A stretch of 64,000 nucleotides of DNA from Ptychodera flava (GCF_041260155.1 NC_091929.1:31493962-31557961), one strand, 5' to 3'. Shown: positions 11,320 through 23,252, counted from the first letter of the stretch. Notes: generated by a model from the letters alone, not told the origin. Made by a program: numbers and translations.

Positions 11320-12061
11320 CTCTTAACCTTAAATCGTCAACAGTGCAAATATATTGACTTACACGAGAGTTCAACTTAATAGCAGCAAGTTTAATATATT
11401 TCTGATTTCGGTAACGCGCATTGTTATTCATGCGGGCGTTGCTCAAAAGAACCTTTTGTGGACAATATTTCTTCCGCCAGAGAACTTTGAAGGGTCATAA
11501 AATATCATGTCCTTTTATCTGTTGACGATCGTTGATACGAAAACAGTGTTAACGCAGAGGGAGACGTCCTGATAAACACGATTGAAACATAGATAGTTGT
11601 GAAACTCTGATGAACCCTTCATGCTCCTTTTTTATACCTTTACAGTGGTTTGCGTTGAAATGTTTTCTATACGGAAACTATAAATTGAGGAGTTGCCATA
11701 ATTGTCAGGAGTAAATATGGTCCAGCGATGTTATCAGCCGAACACAAAGAAATCAATTCAGAGAAAGATGAATTATTGTTTGTGAGAAGGTAAGACGCAA
11801 TGAAAACAACAAAACCTGATCATGATCAGTACAAATGATGCGTTCTGAGCGAAATGTGTGTGGATAAGTGGTGCTGTTTTGACTACGGCTGACCTATTCA
11901 AATGTTTCATCTTTTGCAGAGTTTATTTGTTTCTTGTATTACTGCCTAGACGAAAATAACGTCTGGGTGTTGGGAACTCCTAAATTTAGACAGCATGTAT
12001 CGTCTCCGTATTGCAAACGGTTCAATGCAAACCACTAGAAATAATTCCAAAAGGTGCTTAC

Positions 12062-12173
12062 CTTCAAGGTCATTGCCACCCTTGTCTGTAAAGGACAAAC
12101 TCAATATGTCAGTCACCAATGCGTTACTTGTATCACGTTCCGTTTGAAATGAACTTCTGTTTAAATATACCAT
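12062..12173 (-). CDS. Exon of predicted polycystin-1-like/GAIN-type membrane protein
   Basis: 112 bp from a TTTTACGCAG acceptor (phase 0) to a GAAG|GTAAGC donor (phase 1). It encodes MVYLNRSSFQTERDTSNALV followed by TDILSLSFTDKGGNDLE. The 'V.D.LSLSF.D..G..L.' pattern is characteristic of the beta-rich half of GAIN-type regions in polycystin-1-like and adhesion receptors. Codon phase agrees with both neighbours. Confidence 0.55.
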
Positions 12174-12704
12174 CTGCGTAAAAGTTGTAGAGAGATTAGA
12201 GAATTCATATACCACAATGTATTTTAAGGGAATTTATGTCAATTAGACATTTAAGCAAAACAAATTGGCACTTCAAACAAAAGACTCTTTAAAATCTATC
12301 GTGTCAACAAAATATCTGATTGTCTTCGCACTTGCTAACACGTGATGCACCAATGATTCCAATACATACTTCACGCGATCAAGTAAAGAACCTGTACGGT
12401 TTCTGGAGGACCATGTTTGGAGTTCATTACAAAAGATGTACACAGTCAGTGATATGCAGTGGCATCGTTATCAGCTTAAGAGATTAGTCAAAAATTACCC
12501 ACAGGCAGGCTTTTCTGATACAGTCAAGAGGGACTAGTTGACCAATGTCGATTTGCATGCCGTCATCATTATTTTCGCGCCAGTGAAAGAAATGGTTGGC
12601 ATTAAGTATCAGAAATTAATGAAATCATAATTTAACATTTTAATAACAAAAACAGAAAAGAATAGTAATACAGCTAGATAAATTCAAATTGAACGTTAAC
12701 CTAC

Positions 12705-13030
12705 AATTCTGTTCACTTCTACCCCAGCTGTTGCATTACGGAGTATATTCTCTGCTGGTGGAATGCTGAATCCGTTACCGTCTCGAAGTGCTTCAAAGCC
12801 GCCCGTCAGATTTTCAACAGCATTGCTCTCCACCGTCAGTTGCACTGACGGTGTGCTAAAAACGACGGGGCCACTACCAGATTCAACGTTGCGCAGTGCG
12901 AGCTTTGACAGAGAATCCGATGTGTTCAGTACAGAACTAATCAAACGACCTATTTTGGTGATATTTCCTTCCCCCGCTTTGTCTGAAGACACAACTACAG
13001 AGGTCGCTTCATCCATTACCTGCAAGACAT
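12705..13030 (-). CDS. Exon of predicted polycystin-1-like/GAIN-type membrane protein
   Basis: 326 bp from a TTTTTAAAG acceptor (phase 1) to an ATT|GTAGGT donor (phase 0). It encodes about 108 residues starting DVLQVMDEATSVV, through ISSVLNTSDSLSKLAL, a VESGSGPVVFSTPSVQLTV strand region and GNGFSIPP. Helices followed by 'V.FSTPSV.L.V' strands and an 'F.IP' motif are as expected for a GAIN domain. A second acceptor (CTTGCAG at 13,020) and a second donor (GTAG|GTTAAC) exist, but only the chosen pair keeps the frame into both neighbours. Confidence 0.6.
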
Positions 13031-13292
13031 CTTTAAAAACGTACATGCGGTTATAATCATGCTTGCTTAACGTTTTGAATAAATGCTTGAATAATCTAGG
13101 CATTATTGAAATACCCAGATATACATATGAATCAATGAGGTAGCAGACTAAAGAAATGATTTTATATGCAAACGCTAATAAAACATTTTAGATGTAAAAT
13201 ATCATCAGTAAGATTTCATTTCATTCGCCATCTACAAATTCTAAAAATGTATTAATGGAAAATATATTGTTCATGGTTCCAAGAATCAAAGG

Positions 13293-13349
13293 AGATAGTG
13301 AAATATAGTCACTTTGGAACCGTTCCAAAGTGACTATATTTCACTATCT
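13293..13349. repeat. Perfect 57-bp palindrome (28-bp arms, 1-base centre)
   Basis: AGATAGTGAAATATAGTCAC with the following TTTGGAAC forms the left arm (13,293-13,320). The exact reverse complement follows at 13,322-13,349 after a single C. The word TTCTAAAAATGTA occurs on both sides, at about 13,239 and 13,347. The palindrome is in an intron and the transcript could form a perfect hairpin. Confidence 0.9.
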
Positions 13350-13656
13350 TCTAAAAATGTAAACTGCAGTGTGTCGCATTTTGATGAATAGACACAGTAG
13401 GACAGACTTTTAAACCATTACGTAACACCGAGCTTTGTGAAGTGAAGATCAAAACCTTCATTGATGTAAAGCAAACAGGGAACTCTGTTTAAACTTTACA
13501 TCATTTACAGCAATCTCTATCATTTTCCTTCTTTCGTTTCGGTGAATCTAATTTGTGGCCGCAAAAATTGAAAGTCTCTGTATTTATGGCCGAGTTGAGT
13601 ATCCGTCCTCGAGGGGCAATCTAACTTACTGTCATTTAAATTATCGTGACACTTAC

Positions 13657-13747
13657 CATTGACGACATTCCTGCTTTCTTCTGACGACAATTCAACATCG
13701 TGAAGTGCTGAAATTGTATCTGACAATTTGGCAATACCTGTAATGAC
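13657..13747 (-). CDS. Exon of predicted polycystin-1-like/GAIN-type membrane protein
   Basis: 91 bp from a CCAACAG acceptor (phase 0) to an AATG|GTAAGT donor (phase 1). It encodes VITGIAKLSDTISALHDVEL and SSEESRNVVN, a pair of amphipathic helices as in the helical first half of GAIN domains. It joins in frame to 14,767-14,828 upstream and 12,705-13,030 downstream. Confidence 0.55.
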
Positions 13748-14329
13748 CTGTTGGCAATGACATTGAAAGCAAAACTTATTCAAATTTACAAAATGTACCA
13801 CAGTCTTCATTAACATTTACGAGTTCGGCTGCGTTCACAAAAAAAATGTTGAGGAGGGGCGGAGGAATTCAGGGGGATTCGAAAAATTCGAAAGCTTTGC
13901 ACTGTCTATGGGGGAACCTGAATTTTTTTTTAATTATCCTTTGACCTTTACGTTTTCCAATTGCAAGGTTTGTCAGGTAATTCAATGGAAAATGAACTAC
14001 ATATTAATGTCACCCCATTGTTTTAATGCTTGTTATAATTAAAATCTAGAACCATTTTGTCACATTTTATTACTTTTATCTCGGAAAATCTGACAATGTA
14101 TGATTGTTCTTAAAACCAAACAAGTAGGCTTAGTAACGGGGCAGATAATCTTTTCAATATTTCCTTGCAATATATCAAATATAGTTTCTTGCTGTGTCCC
14201 TACAGTATGCTGAAACACATACTATTCAATTTGTTGACAAAACTGTATTGGATGATAATTGAATTAGAGTCCAGACTGAAAGTAATTTGTCAACGATACG
14301 ATTCACAGTACACATACATAGCTGTGTTG

Positions 14330-14392
14330 ACAAGCTGAATACTAGACAGCTCGACATGCTGAAGGGAGTAGAACAAGAACAAATTTTCGTTT
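14330..14392 (+). repeat. Dispersed repeat, copy 1 (copy 2 near 53,720-53,785)
   Basis: The words GTTGACAAGCTGAATAC, CTCGACAT and GAGTAGAACAAGAA occur in the same order and spacing at about 53,724-53,778 (with CTCAACAT), same orientation. The copies are diverged; no terminal repeats seen. Confidence 0.45.
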
Positions 14393-14766
14393 TGGGGCTA
14401 ATTTTTGCCACTTTTGGTCAAAAAAACTACTCGTCTGATTACTTTGGTTGACATGTTATTAGGGACAGTCGTGGTGTGATATGTTCAAATTATGATGAAA
14501 ACTCAATTGTGTATTTTTGCATCTATTTTTGCCATATTTTGTTAGGCCACTGAAATGAGCTAAGACTTCCATCTTCTTTAACAACTCAAGAGTCAAAAAT
14601 AGTTACTCTCCACATAAACACTGTATCGGCCGCTAGGTCGCTTTTTAGGTTTAGTGGGATTTCAAGTTTTACAAGAACGTCAGGATACACGTATTGTGTT
14701 CTACGCTTACCGAGGGCCTGAGGAATGCATTTAGAAACATGTGCTTATATCCAATTACAGACTTAC

Positions 14767-14828
14767 CTCATCTGTAGATAAATTGGAGTATGTCTCATTC
14801 GCCGTTGTTAACAATGGTCTGACCATTC
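14767..14828 (-). CDS. Short exon of predicted polycystin-1-like/GAIN-type membrane protein
   Basis: 62 bp from an AAATGTAG acceptor (phase 1) to a GATGAG|GTAAGT donor (phase 0). It encodes MVRPLLTTANETYSNLSTDE, with two N-glycosylation sequons (NET, NLS). It is phase-compatible with the last HYR exon (20,455-20,697) and with 13,657-13,747. Because it is short, its assignment rests on splice sites and phase. Confidence 0.45.
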
Positions 14829-16530
14829 CTACATTTGTTAAAAAAATACAGTACAGGGTATCAGTAGAGGGTAAGGTTACAGAACTCAAAGAATAGGTAA
14901 ACTGGGACGTTATACTTATTAAACATTTTGAGGGGGAGAGCGAGAAAGAGGTGCGTCCCCTCTCTCGTGTCGAACGTTTAGGAAGATTATGTGTGCGATT
15001 GTGCAATCGTGAGCAGTCTTAGAGGTAGTTCAATGTATTTTGCACAATGTAAAGCTGTTTGAAAATAACATTGGACACATAGTTTTTTTCTATTTTTTTA
15101 CATGATAAGTGTCTGAGTCATAATATTCAATGATCAAGCATTTACAATACATTTGTACCTTGCAACAAACAACTCTCAGTATACCAGAGATTGCAGGTCA
15201 AAGAATGTGCAGAAATGGTAAAATTAAACAATAGGGTTGACACGTAAGCAACTTCGTTTCATCATTCAAATTCACTGCGCTTTGTTTTGATGTAACACCA
15301 AATGGCAAGTTTGCAAAAGCAATAATCTAAAGGCACAGACGAAACTTGTTCGATTAAAATGAATTTAGAAATGAAGCAATGACTGATCGACAAGCTCACA
15401 CTTCAGACCGTCCTAAAACATATAGCTAAAAGAAAATTGAGAAACGCGTAGTATAAAAATCTGGCGTCTTTAAATCTACCGAAATCCACATGAATGGACG
15501 TCGCCATTTCATTTCGCAAAGATCTTCGTCGTTTAAATATTATACTTAAATCGAGTGCTACCTTCCTTTTCCGACATTTCTTTCCCTAGCCAATAATCAA
15601 ACAATGACAGCTAACTCATGCTGCGCGATCGATTGCTCGACGCCATCTTTAATGCGAAATCTAACAAACGTCAAACTATTAATAATGATGGCATGAAACG
15701 CTTTATCTGACTGTTAGATATACCGATGTTTTTGTGAACGACGGTCTTGTTGGCCAGAAGTATCTGACCTACATATCATAAGACAAACCAATACATGACT
15801 TTCTAACCGGCTGTATTTAAGTAAGCTAGCACCGCGACGCATCGCGGACTTGATGCGTTACCGCACACTTTATCTTCTTTTTTATCTACGATCTTCTTGT
15901 GTCATATGCAAATTTCCTGACTCTTACGCCTTCACAAAGATTCTTGAAAACTGTATCAAAGAAAATCGGCAGATTTAATTCGTTGTACAACGAGCTATAA
16001 GAAAAGTCCTCATGAAGAGATATTAATGTTGGACTTTCTTTAAAAATACACGAATTTTGCATATTTTACAAAAAAATGCATCAAAATCATCGGGAACGCT
16101 CAACTAAAAACAAATTCACACTTAAGCATGGATACGGATACTGTGAGACGTAGGTGTAACTACGTGTAACCGAACCTCCCAAATAATGTCATTTGTTTAC
16201 CTATAAAACTCGAATATGGCGTAAATCGAGGTGTAAGAAGAACAACGACGTAATGTAAATTATGTTCAATTACATTACAGAGGCAGCAAGATACGATCAT
16301 CAGAAAAAATTAAATTGAAAGAAAGTTTGTGCCTTTAAAGTGTATGATAATATAAATGACTGTGTATATAAAGCTGGGCGACTCGTGACGGATTGGGTCA
16401 TCTACCATCGCATGATCGCACTCAATCTGATTTACGTTCAGTCCACGTTCTAATGTTTCAAAAAACAACAACAAAAGACCAAAAATCCACAGGTATGTAC
16501 CAAAGATTATTCTACTCAATGTATATTAGG
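14829..16530. other. Intron, no gene recognised
   Basis: Part of the long intron between 14,828 and 20,455. No terminal repeats, tandem repeats or coding frames of note were seen. Confidence 0.4.
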
Positions 16531-16534
16531 CTTA

Positions 16535-18245
16535 AATATTTATTTCATCGTAGCCGATTTCATGAGTATCTTGTGATGTTGTGTCACCATTTTTTTAACA
16601 TCGGGGCCCGATGGATTGTAGTCAGTGACACATGTCATTCTGGATTCCTTTATTTTTGTTTTGTATTGCAGTAAACGCTTACGATCTAATTTATTGACTT
16701 TGTTTATAATCGGTTGATGTCCTCTTATTTGTATGTTGAAGAAATTAATTTGATCTTGAGAGAATGTAGTTGATGTTCAGACCACTCATCTACCGAGCAA
16801 ATAAGGCGAATGCGTATTACCTAACTGAAAGGTGCTGATCGGAAAGTATGTCTCGGGTGGCAGGACTGTGAAGGTACGTATGTTCCAGAGTCCGTTGGTT
16901 TACTGTACAGATTGGTTTCTAATCTGTCACCATGGCGTTTGACGCGTACGTCTAAGAAGGCTTGTTCCTCCTTGTTGAACTTTACGTCGAATTCTTTTGA
17001 TGGATGGACAGTGCAGACACTCTGTATGAACTGTTCAATTGTCTTAAACCCTACTCCAATACCATAATTCAATTAAATCATCCACGAATCTCTTGTGCCA
17101 TAGGGGACCATATAAAGGGAGTTTAAGGATAAATGTCTTCCTAAACCATGTCACGAAAATATTTGCATATTTCACTGCGAATGGAATGCCCAAGGCTTTA
17201 CCCTGAACTTGGCGAAAATGTCTGTCCAGAAATGAGAAATGATTGTTACTGAGAGTATACAAGACGAGTTGAAGGATAACCTCGATTTCGATTTTATTAT
17301 ACACGGAATGAGGCAGTAAGGCATCGTTTAAGGCCGTGAGTCCATCGCTGTGAGGTATATTTGTGTACAAACTGCGAACATCCATGGTATTAATCAACAA
17401 ATTGTCTGGTAGAGGGGCATGGATAGTGTTGAACTCTTCACGATGTGCAAGAAATTCAGTTGTGTCTTTCACCAGATCAACTTCACAATATTTTGCCTCT
17501 ACTGATGTTAAAATATGATCCAACCATATGGCAGCAGGACTATAGGGGCTGTTTATGTGACTGCAAATTGGTCGTCCAGGTGGTTTACATGGTTGTTGAG
17601 TTCATCTTGTGTTAATTTATGTATTTTTGGAAGATTATAGAAGTAAACCTCCTTGGTATCATCAATATTACGGAGAGCATCGTGAATATCCTGGCAAATG
17701 GTGTCATAACGTAGGAGTAAGTTCTTGTATTCATTCAATTTACTAAAAACAGGAGGGATATCAGAATGTTCCTCCTCATAAAAGTTGGTCTCACTGAGTT
17801 GTCGAAGACATTCTTTCTCATAATCGGTTCAAGTGAGTATTACTACTGAACCTACTTCATCCGCTTTGGTGATTACAACCGACTTATAATTGCGCAGTTC
17901 ATTCAGTGATTTCAATTCGTCTGAAGTAATGTTATCATTGATTGATCAGCATGCTTTGATTCATGGCAATATGCTTCATTTAATAAGGTAGAACAATACA
18001 TGTTGACAAATTTGTCGGTGCCGGGTTTTGTTGTCCACTTCTTCTTCGGTTTATATTCCTTACGAAAATCAGAACTGGTTGCACTTTCTTAATCAGATTC
18101 GTCATTCATATAGAAAAATTATAAAGTAGTTGTACTTTTCTTGTAAACGAAGCACATTCGTAAATTCGTTTCTTGTCAAGAGACTGGGGCTTAGGACAGA
18201 ATCCAAGGCCTCTACCTAATAGGTGTACAGAGTGATTATCAAGCT
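16535..18245 (-). pseudogene. Penelope-like element, reverse transcriptase (broken)
   Basis: Read from about 18,245 downward: a degenerate N-terminal part (LGFCPKPQSLDKKRIYECAS, then YNLPKIHK near 17,625). After it come MDVRSLYTNIPHSDGL (about 17,335-17,385), the QGKALGIPFAVKYANIF region, and KRFVDDL, which carries the catalytic Asp pair. FLDVRVKRHGDRL and KPTDSGTYVPSQSCHPRH follow, then a tail with VNKLDRKRLLQYK. These are the Penelope-like RT landmarks. The frame is interrupted by several stops and at least three frameshifts, for example near 17,540 and 17,060. The element lies inside the intron on the same strand as the host gene. Sequence at 18,246-18,900 may be more of its 5' part. Confidence 0.75.
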
Positions 18246-19140
18246 ACTTGTCGCTGAGGTTGACCACTAACCCACATGTGCTTATAGTACAACGATTTTT
18301 TTCAGATTATTATGACACAGTCGGTTTGCTTTCTTCACATACTGGTAGCAGTTGTTCTAGATTCAAATCATGACGTTGTTTCACCATCGAATCAGTTTTA
18401 ATGATCTCACTGCATAAAAACCCTATAATACTTACTGTATTAACATGGATTATTGCCTGTATTTTAGCTGAAGAGTGCATATACAGATGAATACATTCAA
18501 GAATCCATTTTTTGTATTCAGCAAGCCTGTATTCATGTGGATTCATGTGAATTCACGTGTATTACACTATAATACAGGCAACTCATTAATGTGAATTTAT
18601 CTGAATTATTGGGTTTTCATGCAGTGTCTGTTCTTGAAGTTGTTCATTTAGACGTCTATACAGTCAGCAATCGGTTTTGCACTTTAGCTTGGAAATATTG
18701 CATTATCTGCGGTAAATTATGTTCAATATTGGACTGATAATACTCAATGAGACATTTTTGTAGTTGTGACGCTGTTGCTTCTAAAATGTCCGTCCATCGT
18801 TTTCCAAAGTTGAAATTGTTGAAAGGTGATTTATGTTTCCATGACAAAGACTGACGAAAAGTGTTCAACTGTTTACAAGACTGTAGAAATCTAACATTGT
18901 TCTAGTATCTTGTGATTTCCTGGGGATGCTAAATGTTCTCTGAAAGCCACACTCATGGTGGAGAAGGCAACAAACGGAAATAAAAGTTACACATGGGCTT
19001 CACGTTACAAGAACTAAGACAAAAACAGCACAGCCAGAAGTTGAGTATTGGGAACCAACGTTTTCTTGCTTCCACCAGATTGAAGTTGTATGCTGGATCA
19101 AACAGATTCATAAACGTCAATCCCATAAGTTGAGAAATCA
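18246..19140. other. Unassigned intronic sequence, possibly Penelope-like 5' region
   Basis: Minus-strand frames at 18,656-18,868 and 18,310-18,546 look protein-like and lie directly upstream of the RT relic on its strand, but I cannot match them to a known domain. Confidence 0.3.
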
Positions 19141-19384
19141 TAAATGGGAAGTGAGGATAGTCTCAACAAGACACAAAAAATCGCTTTCACGGTTACGAGC
19201 TTTAATTCGCCTTGTGTTTACATGTCATCGTCAGGTCCAACTGGAGAACTCAAGTACATGGGCCACTATTAAGGCTTGAAAGTGTTAAGTATGCAAAATA
19301 AATTATGCAAAATTGATTATCAGAACAGTCGATGCAAAGACAGATGTAAATGCAACAATGGAAATAAACTTGTGAATGAAGGAT

Positions 19385-19645
19385 GACAGTTAAAAGGACA
19401 GAAAAATAACAGAGGGGTTTCGGTGTTCAAGCCATCTGGATACCATGTTTTCAACTTCTTTATCCAAAATGTCTCTGTAGAATCCAACATGACGGGTCTT
19501 TGTTTGTGATTTGTTCGATGACGACAACCACGAGATCACTGTCCGAATGTCCAGATTCATTGACGTGTGGTGCTACTAGTGGGTTAGTGTTATACTGTCG
19601 TATATGGATACAGCTTCGGTGGTCGGAAAGTCGTTGTTAGTTAGC
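19385..19645 (-). pseudogene. Penelope-like element, GIY-YIG endonuclease-end fragment
   Basis: The minus strand carries RQYNTNPLVAPHVNESGHSD followed by DLVVVVIEQI and DKEVENMVSRWLEHR in shifting frames. The 'NP.VA.H....H' and late 'R...E..W' pattern resembles the C-terminal GIY-YIG region of Penelope-like elements. It lies upstream of the RT relic at 16,535-18,245 relative to their shared strand, the reverse of the normal RT then endonuclease order, so it probably belongs to a separate copy. 19,140-19,385 looks like its 3' untranslated part. Confidence 0.45.
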
Positions 19646-19668
19646 CTTTAAATGTATCAGTGGTTAGC

Positions 19669-20115
<447 letters not shown>

Positions 20116-20454
20116 CAACAGATATCTCATCCGATTTCATTAACCTAACTGTCGCCCTTACGATCCGAACGTGGAGACGATATTCAGATCTCGTGGTGAC
20201 TTTGATTACGAATGGAACGTTTGCTGATGCCAACGTGCGTAGTAAACAGAATAAAATTAGTAATGAAACACTTGCGCTCGCTCATATTTGGACAAAGTGT
20301 GCCTGGGAATTATACCATAAGACAAAATATTGAAAAAATGTGACGGTATTTTTTTGCCCTATAGCATTACACAGGAACGTGGCTCGAGGTAATTGATGAT
20401 GAATGTCAATAACAATAGAATTTCTATATTATGATGTGAACTTATCAAACATAC

Positions 20455-20697
20455 CTTTTACAGAGACGTTGAAGGAACACGAAGCAGCATTACCAGCTGG
20501 ATCCGTTGCCTCACAGATCACAATTGTTAGGCCAATGGTAAAGTTACCGCCTGATTCATGATTACACGACACAATAACATTTTCCTTAGCAGCATCTGTA
20601 GCATGTGGAGAAGGCCACGTGACTTGTTTCACTGGCTTTCCGAGATATGTATTCGTTTCGATATCAGCAGGGCAGTCAATGACAGGTGGGTCAGTAT
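20455..20697 (-). CDS. HYR domain exon 3 of predicted polycystin-like gene
   Basis: 243 bp, phase 1 at both ends, from a TTGGCAG acceptor to a AAAG|GTATGT donor. It encodes one HYR (hyalin repeat) domain: TDPPVIDCPADIETNTYLGK, VTWPSPHATDAA, an internal Cys (VSCNHESGG), and ATDPAGNAASCSFNVSV. HYR domains are immunoglobulin-like extracellular modules. It differs from the next copy at few positions (AKEN for ATEN, SCNHES for SCSHES). The symmetric phase lets the exon be duplicated without breaking the frame. Confidence 0.8.
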
Positions 20698-20939
20698 CTG
20701 CCAAAGCAAAGTTTAATAAAACGCAAAAGAAATAATGACCTAACAGATATGTACTATAAAGAGTACCAAGGTATTATACTACCGCAATGTTTATGACATA
20801 TCGCTTGCCCAGTGCAAGAGGGGCGTAACTGACGTTTTGGTCCAAATTGAGTTCTTGATATATTTGTGTTCAGAATGTGAAAATTTTGAGTAAAAAGTCA
20901 TTATAACTCATGTTGCTATAGGGAAGTAACTTGACTTAC

Positions 20940-21182
20940 CTTTTACAGAGACGTTGAAGGAACACGAAGCAGCATTGCCAGCTGGATCCGTTGCCTCACA
21001 GATCACTATTGTTAGGCCAATGGTAAAGTTACCGCCTGATTCATGACTACACGACACAATAACATTTTCCGTAGCAGCATCTGTAGCATGTGGAGAAGGC
21101 CACGTGACTTGTTTCACTGGCTTACCGAGATATGTATTGGTTTCGATATCAGCAGGGCAGTCAATGACAGGTGGGTCAGTAT
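20940..21182 (-). CDS. HYR domain exon 2 of predicted polycystin-like gene
   Basis: 243 bp, phase 1 to phase 1, CTTGACAG acceptor and AAAG|GTAAGT donor. It encodes the same 81-residue HYR module with the two cysteines (CPADI and SCSHES, plus the C-terminal ASCSF). The exon and the following intron are nearly identical to the neighbouring units, which indicates recent tandem duplication of an exon-plus-intron block of about 485 bp. Confidence 0.8.
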
Positions 21183-21377
21183 CTGTCAAGACAAAGTTTA
21201 ATAAAACGCAAAAGAAACAATAACCTAACAGATATGTACTATAAAGAGTACCAAGGTATTATACTACCTCAATGTATATTACATATCGCTGGCCCAGTGC
21301 AAGAGGGGCGTAACTGATGTTTTGGTCCAAATTGAGTTCTTGATATATTTGTGTTCAGAATGTGAAAATTTTGAGTA

Positions 21378-21835
21378 AATATGACATTAAACTGATCCAA
21401 TAATCATTTTCATTCAAGGTAATACATTACCAGGTCCATGGGACATTTGAGATTTACAAATTTAAGTAGGACCATCCTGAACCACTGATAATTAGTGGTG
21501 GTACCAGCTACACCCGTCAGGATTGGTCCCAAAATTGTCTAATATTGTATAAAGTGATACAGTATATGAATCACTGTTATAAGTCAAAGCCGGGAATGCT
21601 GTCGCTAATCATTTGAGTGACCGAGGTGTCATATTTGGCCACAATGTCATAATATCGACCGTAGAACTTTTTGAAAGTCCTTACGAGTCTTTTGGATGTA
21701 TATCCCTGTCTCACTAGTTTTGATACTAATAAGCTGTGTCTCATTTGAAAATCCGCGTAGGAATCACAAGCCCTACTATATCTGAGAAGTTGAGACACAT
21801 ACACACCATAAGCAGGTGCAGGTGCAAAAGTCATT
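21378..21835 (-). mobile_element. Truncated retroelement: RT C-terminal tail plus 3' UTR
   Basis: The intron sequence shared with the neighbouring HYR unit breaks at about 21,378 and resumes at about 21,832, so this block is an insertion. Its minus-strand frame (21,577-21,834) reads PAYGVYVSQLLRYSRACDSY, then KKFYGRYYDIV. The 'YGVY-SQL-RY-R' motif marks the C-terminus of a group of reverse-transcriptase-like ORFs common in marine invertebrates. About 200 bp of 3' untranslated sequence follows. It is 5'-truncated and cannot be autonomous. Confidence 0.6.
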
Positions 21836-21872
21836 ATAACTCATGTAGCTATAGGGAAGTAACTTGACTTAC

Positions 21873-22115
21873 CTTTTACAGAGACACTGAAGGAACACGA
21901 GGCAGCATTGCCAGCTGGATCCGTTGCCTCACAGATCACAATTGTTAGGCCAATGGTAAAGTTACCGCCTGATTCATGACTACACGACACAATAACATTT
22001 TCCGTAGCAGCATCTGTAGCATGTGGAGAAGGCCACGTGACTTGTTTCACTGGTTTATCAAGATATGTATTGGTTTCGATATCAGCAGGGCAGTCAATGA
22101 GAGGTGGGTGCGTAT
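21873..22115 (-). CDS. HYR domain exon 1 of predicted polycystin-like gene
   Basis: 243 bp, phase 1 to phase 1, TTTGACAG acceptor and AAAG|GTAAGT donor. It is the same HYR module with small changes (TDTHPPLIDCPADI, TYLDKPV, SFSVSV). It is the most diverged of the three and first in transcript order, after the chitin-binding-like exon at 24,475-24,654. Confidence 0.8.
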
Positions 22116-22167
22116 CTGTCAAAGCAAAGTTAATCAAAGGCAAAAATAATTATATGTACTATGTCAT

Positions 22168-23128
22168 TTATCACATGCACAAGCCAAGTTTGTCGTCTCC
22201 GAACAAAAAATACGGGATTTATTCTCTGGTCGTTTTACGTCACGACAACCCGCGTCTATGTCATCAATTCTGGTGCGTTGGACCTTTTTTTGTCGATCTT
22301 CGGTACTCGTAAATATGTAAACAAACAACTTGGCGACCGATGTTTCTCCCACGATCAAACTGTGTCTGACGTGAAAATATCACAAACATTAGACATGATT
22401 ATTAGAGTCTGGAAATACATCAACTAGGCAAATTTTTGAGACCTCGTGTTTGAGTTTTGTCGCCGATATCCATGGGGGTTCGTATTCGTATGGACCCCGC
22501 CGAAGCCTGAACTTTCGACGCACTGTGTACTGTCATGTGGTAGACCACGGTAGACATACGGTTTCCACTGCAACAAGGGATCAAGTGCGGTGTCCATGCC
22601 TCCAAAACTCATGTAATGAAGTCGATATTTTCACAGACTACGACATTGATAATACGAACAATGTAAACACAAGAGTGTACCGTCTGTATATTCCGAAGGA
22701 ATTACGTGAATAATTTGCGGAAACAACGAACTCGAAGCTGGTCGCGTTACCGTGGGTTCCGTAAGCATTGCAAACAGGGTCAGGCGCGACGTTTACAGTG
22801 TTCGCGCCGTCGAGATTCAGTCGATATTTTTTCCCGAAAAATAGCGTATCTTCATCTGTGATAAATTTCTAGGACTATGCTATCTTTGAAATAGAGTATA
22901 ACTTTGCGGAAGGTAGCCTACGTGTAGACCGAGAGCTATCATTTGCTCCACGCACGAACGAACGTGAACGCGCACGCACGCGACGGACGACTGACAATGA
23001 TTGACAACTTGTGCACGGCGTACTGATATTATTCCTAAAGTAGTTCAAAAGTTTAAACGCGGAATCGTCATGGAAAACGTATTTTATTTTGCAAAAAAAA
23101 ACGAATTCTTGGCTTGTGCATGTGATAA
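22168..23128. mobile_element. Terminal-inverted-repeat element, about 961 bp
   Basis: TTATCACATGCACAAGCCAAG at 22,168-22,188 recurs as its exact reverse complement at 23,108-23,128. The similarity weakens inside. No clear target duplication was seen. Internal frames (22,164-22,358 minus and 22,450-22,713 plus) match no known transposase. It lies in the intron between the chitin-binding-like exon and the first HYR exon. Confidence 0.45.
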
Positions 23129-23129
23129 G

Positions 23130-23250
23130 TATATTATTCCCTAATATTTTTCTTCGTTCAGTTCGGAAAATACTCGTGACGTAATGACACGGTCATTACG
23201 TCACTCGTATTATCCGAACTGAAGGAAGAAAAATATAAGGGAATGATATC
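23130..23250. mobile_element. Palindromic MITE, about 120 bp
   Basis: A near-perfect inverted repeat centred at about 23,190. The left arm carries ATTTTTCTTCGTTCAGTTCGG and GTGACGTAATGAC, mirrored on the right. A single arm of the same family is present at 3,121-3,180. Confidence 0.7.
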
Positions 23251-23252
23251 TA

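Noticed and set aside
22450..22713. 87-codon plus-strand ORF considered as a transposase
   Set aside because: No HTH or DDE motif is visible; it lies between inverted repeats but has no known similarity.
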